From NCBI RefSeq assembly GCF_004402595.1, contig NZ_SOFY01000011.1, positions 124,001-188,000 of the forward strand: DNA of 64,000 bases, in the 5' to 3' direction. The DNA comes from Cryobacterium shii (GTDB lineage Bacteria; Actinomycetota; Actinomycetes; Actinomycetales; Microbacteriaceae). The position numbers were made by a program, and so were the translations under genes. Each line of letters opens with the position of its first letter. Position 1 is the stretch's first letter. Below, piece after piece: positions 59,767 to 64,000 of the stretch. A model generated the notes under the pieces. It searched no databases and was not told the origin of the DNA. It worked only from the letters and a program-made list of their open reading frames with translations.

Positions 59767-60254
59767 ACTGTGGCTGACTCCTTGTCGGGTGCTGCGGCGG
59801 TGAGCCGGCAGGAATTTTCGCGGGTGAGGCGCGCCCGGAGCGCCCAGCCGAGCAGCGCGATGGACGCGGCGGCGAGGTAGGGCTGGACCGGTTCGAAGAA
59901 CTGCAGGGCGCCGGTGGTGCCGAGCGCGAGGAGAACGATCTTGTTGCACACCGGGCAGCCGACCGCGAAGAAGGTGATCAGCCATCCGGCCAGGCCGAGG
60001 CGCCCCTCCGCCTTTCCGGGCTCCGCACCGTCCGGATAGGCGACGTAGGTGGCGGTGACGAGGCCGGCCAGGATCGCGCTGAGCAGGAGCACTGGCCAGG
60101 ACCACATTGTCGGGGGGACCTCGCGGGCGAAAAAGGGCGTGTCGATCAGGTCGGTCGGGATCGCGATCACGAGGACCGTCACGATCGCGCTCAACAGGGC
60201 CACGCCCCAACGCCGAGCGGGCCAGCGTCGCAGGGCGTTCCATCCGATTCGCAT
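59763..60254 (-). CDS. Membrane protein with CPVCNK motif under a CsoR-like operator
   Basis: A 163-residue protein with four hydrophobic helices (about 17-33, 50-70, 88-100 and 125-140). The third is broken by GCPVCNKIVLLALG, a cysteine pair inside the membrane as in metal-transfer and thiol-oxidoreductase membrane proteins. It was not matched to a named family. The ATG at 60252-60254 has TAGGGT six bases upstream, inside a palindrome resembling the copper-sensor CsoR site, which suggests induction by Cu(I) or a related thiol stress. Expected role: metal or thiol handling at the membrane (inference). Confidence 0.75.
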   Translation of the reverse strand: MRIGWNALRRWPARRWGVALLSAIVTVLVIAIPTDLIDTPFFAREVPPTMWSWPVLLLSAILAGLVTATYVAYPDGAEPGKAEGRLGLAGWLITFFAVGCPVCNKIVLLALGTTGALQFFEPVQPYLAAASIALLGWALRARLTRENSCRLTAAAPDKESATV

Positions 60255-60258
60255 TTTT

Positions 60259-60274
60259 ATACCCTACGGGGTAT
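60259..60274. promoter_or_regulatory. CsoR-type operator
   Basis: ATACCCTACGGGGTAT is a palindrome (6-bp arms ATACCC/GGGTAT type) that matches the GTATACCC-N-GGGTATAC style of CsoR/RcnR-family sites. It covers the TAGGGT -10 box (60261-60266) of the leftward membrane operon and also the TAG stop (60264-60266) of the universal stress gene. Confidence 0.72.
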
Positions 60275-60953
60275 TTTCCCGAGTGCCAAGCCCCGTCGCA
60301 TCCGTCGTCGTCGCCGCCGCAAGCCGGGCCGGAGGAATGATCAAACCCGGGATCGGCGACCTCTCGGCCACCCGATTCGTCACGCTGCCGAGGGGTGACT
60401 GCCGGCGCCGATGCGAGCCCAGGACGATCAGGTCGTAGTGCCCGGACGCCGCGCTGAGAGCGATCTGCTCGGCCGCCCCGCCGCTCGCCCGGGCGCTGTG
60501 CGGACGCAGGCCCATCGCCGAGAGGGTGCGCACGGCAGCGGCCTGGGCATCTCCGATGATCCGGTCCACCCGGGCGGCGGATGCGCCGAACGCCGTGTCG
60601 TAGTCAAGGGTCGTCAGCAGCGTGACGGAGCTAAGCCGCGCCCCAAACATGGTCGCGGCGGCCACGACGGCATGGGTGGCGGCGTCGGAGCCGTCGATGC
60701 CGGCCAGCATCCGAATCCGATCGGTGAGGAGCTGATCGGTGCGAGGCTGATCGGTGATTTCCACCGTCTTGAGAACCGGGATCTGCCGCTCCAGGTAGGC
60801 CCCCAGTCCGGCCAGGGCGATCGCGAACGGGCCTGCGGCGACGCCGAGTACGAGCCAGATTACGACGTCGTGGCCCCGCCGGATCATCACCAGCGCCACG
60901 GAGAGACCGACCAGGATCCAGCCGACCAGCACAATCATGATGACCTGCCACAT
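60264..60953 (-). CDS. Membrane-anchored universal stress protein
   Basis: A 229-residue protein. Two N-terminal helices (about 5-22 and 30-50) anchor a cytoplasmic Usp domain (about 80-215). MLAGIDGSDAATHAVVAAA opens the fold and LIVLGSHRRRQSPLGSVTNRV is the ATP-binding GxxGxxxGxxS/T-like loop, slightly altered (GSH-RRRQSPLGS). Family members bind ATP and respond to stress. Its stop lies in the CsoR-type box of the next operon, so read-through into the CPVCNK operon is possible. Confidence 0.87.
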   Translation of the reverse strand: MWQVIMIVLVGWILVGLSVALVMIRRGHDVVIWLVLGVAAGPFAIALAGLGAYLERQIPVLKTVEITDQPRTDQLLTDRIRMLAGIDGSDAATHAVVAAATMFGARLSSVTLLTTLDYDTAFGASAARVDRIIGDAQAAAVRTLSAMGLRPHSARASGGAAEQIALSAASGHYDLIVLGSHRRRQSPLGSVTNRVAERSPIPGLIIPPARLAAATTTDATGLGTRENTP

Positions 60954-61023
60954 GCCGTCAGCATGGGCGGCCTGCGCCCAACCCGCAAGTGCCGGGTCGC
61001 ACGTGCCCGGCTGCAGGCGGAGA

Positions 61024-61761
61024 TCAGTCCTCGGTGGCGAACCGTTCGACGAAGGCCTTCATCAGGGTGGCCGGCTCGGTGACGACGGATGCGTCGATCG
61101 CCGCGATGACCTCGTCCATCCCGTTGGGGTCAAAGTAGCCGAACTCGCGGTAGATGCGGATGCGGGTCAGGATGCCCGCATTGGTCAGTTCCGGATGGAA
61201 CTGGGTGGCGTAGACGTTGCGTCCCACCCGGAAGGCCTGCACCGGGCAGTCCCGCCCGGTCGCGAGCAGCACGGCGCCGGCCGGCAGGACCGCGCACGCC
61301 TCCTTGTGGCCGACGAACGCCTCGAAGGTCGGGATCAGCCGGGCGAACAGTTGGTCGGTCGAACCCTCCTCGGTGAGGGATATCATGGTCGGCCCGGCCT
61401 CCTCCGCCCCCTCGCCGTTGAGCGTGCCCTCGAGGTGGCTCGTGAGCAGGCCGATGCCGTAGCAGGCGCCGAGGAACGGGAAGTCCTCGGCCAGGACCCG
61501 GTCGAGTAGCTCCCCGAGTTCGCCTTCGATCCGGCGCTGAAGCGCGCTCTTCGTCTCCGGCGGATCGCTCGCGTTGAACGGGCTGCCCCCGACGATGATG
61601 CCGGAGTAGTCCGACAGGACGATCGGCGGCATCGGGCCGGCTTCCAGGCGCACGCGCCGGAGCTGGTCAGGCGCCAGTCCCCCGGCCTCGAGAAAACCGG
61701 CGTACTCGTCGTCGGCAGCCTCATCTTCGGGACGCGTGGCCAGCAGCAGAAAGGGCTTCAC
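61024..61761 (-). CDS. Class I glutamine amidotransferase (GuaA-N-like)
   Basis: A 245-residue stand-alone amidotransferase domain. FLGACYGIGLLTSHLEG holds the catalytic cysteine (GACYG elbow), and YATQFHPELTNAG holds the catalytic His-Glu pair. It could release ammonia from glutamine or act as a gamma-glutamyl hydrolase; the acceptor is unknown. The GTG at 61759-61761 has TACGAT six bases upstream (61768-61773), a leaderless start. Confidence 0.88.
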   Translation of the reverse strand: MKPFLLLATRPEDEAADDEYAGFLEAGGLAPDQLRRVRLEAGPMPPIVLSDYSGIIVGGSPFNASDPPETKSALQRRIEGELGELLDRVLAEDFPFLGACYGIGLLTSHLEGTLNGEGAEEAGPTMISLTEEGSTDQLFARLIPTFEAFVGHKEACAVLPAGAVLLATGRDCPVQAFRVGRNVYATQFHPELTNAGILTRIRIYREFGYFDPNGMDEVIAAIDASVVTEPATLMKAFVERFATED

Positions 61762-61777
61762 AGCATCATCGTAGCGG

Positions 61778-63193
61778 TCACCGGCCCGGGCTCAGTGGCA
61801 GCCGGATCGTGATCGTGGCGCCCCGCCCCGGAGCGGACGTCGCCCCGATGGTGCCGCCGTGGCTGGTGACGATCTCGCGCACGAGGGCCAGCCCGATCCC
61901 GGAGCCCGCCACCTCTTCGGCGGCCCGCCCCCGCCAGAGCCGGTCGAAGATGAACGGCAGCTCATCCGCGGGGATTCCCGGGCCGCTGTCGGCGACCGTG
62001 AGCACCGCATGCCCACCGGATCCACTGGATCCACCGGCGCCTTCGACGGTGACCGCGAGGGTGACCTCGTCCCCCGGGCGGCAGTACCGGGCCGCGTTGG
62101 CCAGCAGGTTGCCGACCGCCTGGTGCACCCGGTCGGCGTCGGCTCGGACGGATACCGGCCCCGCCAGGTCGAGGATCACGCCCAGTCCCACCGCCCGCAA
62201 CTGCGGCTCGCGCAGCGAAGCCTCCTCCCGCACCAACCGGGCGAGGTCGACCGGGGCCAGGTGCAGGGACAGGCCCGCCGTCTCGACCGCGGACAGCTCG
62301 GCGAGGTCGGCCACCACCCGGCCCAGCCGGAGGGACTGGTCATGCAGACCGGCCAGGCCCTCCGGGGTCGGCTGCACCAGACCGTCACGGAGTTCCTCCA
62401 GTCCGGCCTGCAGCGCTGCCAGCGGAGTGCGCAGCTCGTGGGCCACATCGGCCGTCAGATTGCGCCGGTCCCGGTCGGAGCGCACGACCGCGTCGGCCAT
62501 CCCGTTGAACGCGACGGACAGCTCGCCCAGCTCCCCCGGCGCCGTCCCGGTCACGCGCGCCTGGCGGTCGCCGGCGGTGAACGACCGTGCGGCATCCGTC
62601 ATTCCGCGGATCGGTCGCACGAGCCGGCGGGTGACCAGCCAGCTCGTACCGATGGCCATGACCAGTGCGACGCCGGCCGCCACGGCGATCCACGCCCAGG
62701 CCACGTCGAGCACCCGGGTGCCCGCGGAACCCCCGAAGGCCACCCGGATCGTGCCGACCCGGGTGCCGTCGACCACGATCGGCGCCGTGACGACGACCTG
62801 GCCCATGCCCGAACCTGACCCGGACCCGTTGCCCTGGCCGGGCCCGCCGGGGTTCCCGCCGGAGCCGTGTGTGGCGCTCTGCAGCGTCGCTCCGTCCTGA
62901 TCGAGCACGGCCAGGCGGCCGGAGGCGGCCTCGCCGACGGCCAGTGCACGGCTCAGATCGGCCGTTTCCCAGCCGCCGGCCTGCTGATACGCGTCGGCGG
63001 CGGCGGCAGCGGCCGACTGCGCGACCTGTTGATGCTCGGCCGCCTGGGCGACCTGTTCGCCGCGGTCGACCCCGATCAGGGCGGCCGCGGTGAGAACGAG
63101 CACCGACGAGACGGCGACCAGGACGAAGGCGAGCAGAAGCCGGCGGCCGAGCGATCCCAGGCCTACACGCGGCCCGGATCCCACGGCGCTCAC
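61778..63193 (-). CDS. Membrane sensor histidine kinase
   Basis: A 471-residue kinase. Helix one lies about 18-42; the extracytoplasmic loop (45-165) includes a Gly/Ser-rich run GGPGQGNGSGSGSGMG; helix two spans about 165-190. HAMP follows (RRLVRPIRGMTDAARSF), then H box ADVAHELRTPLAALQAG, N box NLLANAARYCRPGD and G boxes (DSGPGIPADELPFIF, GSGIGLALV). The GTG at 63191-63193 overlaps the stop of the regulator gene. It is the partner of the regulator at 63190-63876. Confidence 0.93.
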   Translation of the reverse strand: MSAVGSGPRVGLGSLGRRLLLAFVLVAVSSVLVLTAAALIGVDRGEQVAQAAEHQQVAQSAAAAAADAYQQAGGWETADLSRALAVGEAASGRLAVLDQDGATLQSATHGSGGNPGGPGQGNGSGSGSGMGQVVVTAPIVVDGTRVGTIRVAFGGSAGTRVLDVAWAWIAVAAGVALVMAIGTSWLVTRRLVRPIRGMTDAARSFTAGDRQARVTGTAPGELGELSVAFNGMADAVVRSDRDRRNLTADVAHELRTPLAALQAGLEELRDGLVQPTPEGLAGLHDQSLRLGRVVADLAELSAVETAGLSLHLAPVDLARLVREEASLREPQLRAVGLGVILDLAGPVSVRADADRVHQAVGNLLANAARYCRPGDEVTLAVTVEGAGGSSGSGGHAVLTVADSGPGIPADELPFIFDRLWRGRAAEEVAGSGIGLALVREIVTSHGGTIGATSAPGRGATITIRLPLSPGR

Positions 63194-63876
63194 TGCGGAT
63201 CCTGGGCGAACCCGAGGCGGTAGCCGACGCCGAGCACGGTCTCCACGACATCTGCCCCGTCGACCCCGAGTTTGCGCCGGAGGTTCTTGATATGCGAGTC
63301 GATCGTGCGCTCGTAGCCGGCGTACTCGTAGCCGCGAACCCTGTTCACCAGTTCATAGCGCGAGTAGACCCGGCCCGGGGCGGCAACCACGGCCGCGAGG
63401 AGACCCCACTCGGTGGGGGTCAGGTCGAGCAGGGTGTCATCCAACCAGGCCCGGTGTGAGCCCTCATCGATCCGCAGCCTCCGGTTGCCGTAGGTGACCG
63501 GGCCGGCCTCCGCGGTCACTCCGCTGTAGCGGTGAAGGACGGCCTGCACCCGCAACACCACCTCATGGGGGCTGAAGGGCTTCGTCACGTAATCGTCCGC
63601 GCCCAGCTCGAGCCCGCGGATGCGATCCTCGGTGGTGCTGCGTGCGGTCAGCACGATGACGGGCAGATTGCCCAGGGCATGCACCTCCCGGAGCACGTCG
63701 GTCCCGTCGATGTCCGGAAGACCGAGGTCCAGCACAACCAGGTCGGCCGTGGAGAGCAACCGCAGCGCCTCCGCCCCGGACGCGGTCGTGAGCACGGAGA
63801 ATCCGGCCCGCTCCAGGTAGCGGCGCAGCACGTCTCGTATGTCGCGTTCGTCCTCAACGACCAGCACCGTGGGCAT
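63190..63876 (-). CDS. OmpR-family response regulator
   Basis: A 228-residue regulator with receiver (about 1-115) and winged-helix (about 130-225) domains. VVEDERDIRD is the acidic pocket, LVVLDLGLPDIDGTDV holds the phosphorylated Asp, VIVLTARS and VTKPFSP the switch Thr and Lys. DSHIKNLRRKLG and VLGVGYRLGF are the recognition helix and wing. The ATG at 63874-63876 has a TATGGT box five bases upstream. The gene precedes and overlaps its kinase. Confidence 0.94.
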   Translation of the reverse strand: MPTVLVVEDERDIRDVLRRYLERAGFSVLTTASGAEALRLLSTADLVVLDLGLPDIDGTDVLREVHALGNLPVIVLTARSTTEDRIRGLELGADDYVTKPFSPHEVVLRVQAVLHRYSGVTAEAGPVTYGNRRLRIDEGSHRAWLDDTLLDLTPTEWGLLAAVVAAPGRVYSRYELVNRVRGYEYAGYERTIDSHIKNLRRKLGVDGADVVETVLGVGYRLGFAQDPQ

Positions 63877-64000
63877 ACCTCACCATAACTCCCGGCCGCC
63901 CCCGAGCGCCGGATGCCGGCCGGGATCTCCACACCGTCTCCACACGCCTGCCAGAGTCTCTGCACGCCCCTGCGGGAGATTGATCACAGCAACAACAAAC
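63877..64000 (-). promoter_or_regulatory. Upstream region of the two-component operon
   Basis: No gene is seen to the window edge. TCTCCACAC occurs twice with 11-base spacing near 63928-63947 as a direct repeat, one DNA turn apart, the usual layout for OmpR-type self-regulation. The rest is GC-rich and without other features. Confidence 0.4.

Overview
The window is high-GC DNA packed with genes on both strands, and it reads as an actinobacterial chromosome segment, most likely Microbacteriaceae (inference from protein flavour, GC bias, many leaderless TANNNT-N5-7-RTG gene starts and typical gene neighbourhoods). No rRNA, tRNA, CRISPR array, insertion sequence or prophage was seen.

Bases 1-17,700 form an anaerobic nitrogen-oxide respiration island: moaD and narK on the plus strand; on the minus strand moaE, a DUF2249 protein, an NnrS-like membrane protein, a membrane-fused copper nitrite reductase (NirK), a predicted Fe-S regulator and narGHJI. 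A flavodoxin, a DUF2231 membrane protein, a deleted RibD/DHFR-like remnant and a frameshifted DUF2252 gene interrupt it. Bases 17,800-23,550 hold a frameshifted TDT-family transporter, three stacked palindromic elements, two low-complexity secreted or anchored proteins that share an operator-like motif, a two-component system, and a YqhA-like protein.

Bases 23,550-32,610 are catabolic. A glcD-etfB-etfA unit diverges from mmsA-acyl-CoA dehydrogenase-hibch-mmsB-echA, the complete distal valine pathway from isobutyryl-CoA to propionyl-CoA; a 36-bp double palindrome sits between them. MarR and TetR regulators, a second acyl-CoA dehydrogenase and an AI-2E-type exporter follow. Bases 36,600-40,340 hold an SOS-box-controlled DUF6504-dnaE2 pair, then a SOUL haem protein and a bifunctional penicillin-binding protein.

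Bases 43,900-49,400 carry pflA-pflB (mixed-acid fermentation), a GntR regulator and an MFS transporter. Bases 49,450-64,000 hold an acetyltransferase, maltokinase, acyl-CoA synthetase, an ABC exporter whose permease has an amber codon, a LigD-type polymerase, malQ, a two-gene membrane operon under a CsoR-like operator, a universal stress protein, a glutamine amidotransferase and a second two-component system.

The most notable unexplained structure is a family of short palindromic intergenic elements. Four copies are exactly 85 bp long with 23-bp inverted ends, each next to a stop codon, and three further elements of related design lie in one intergenic region. Four genes are also visibly broken, each by a different small mutation.
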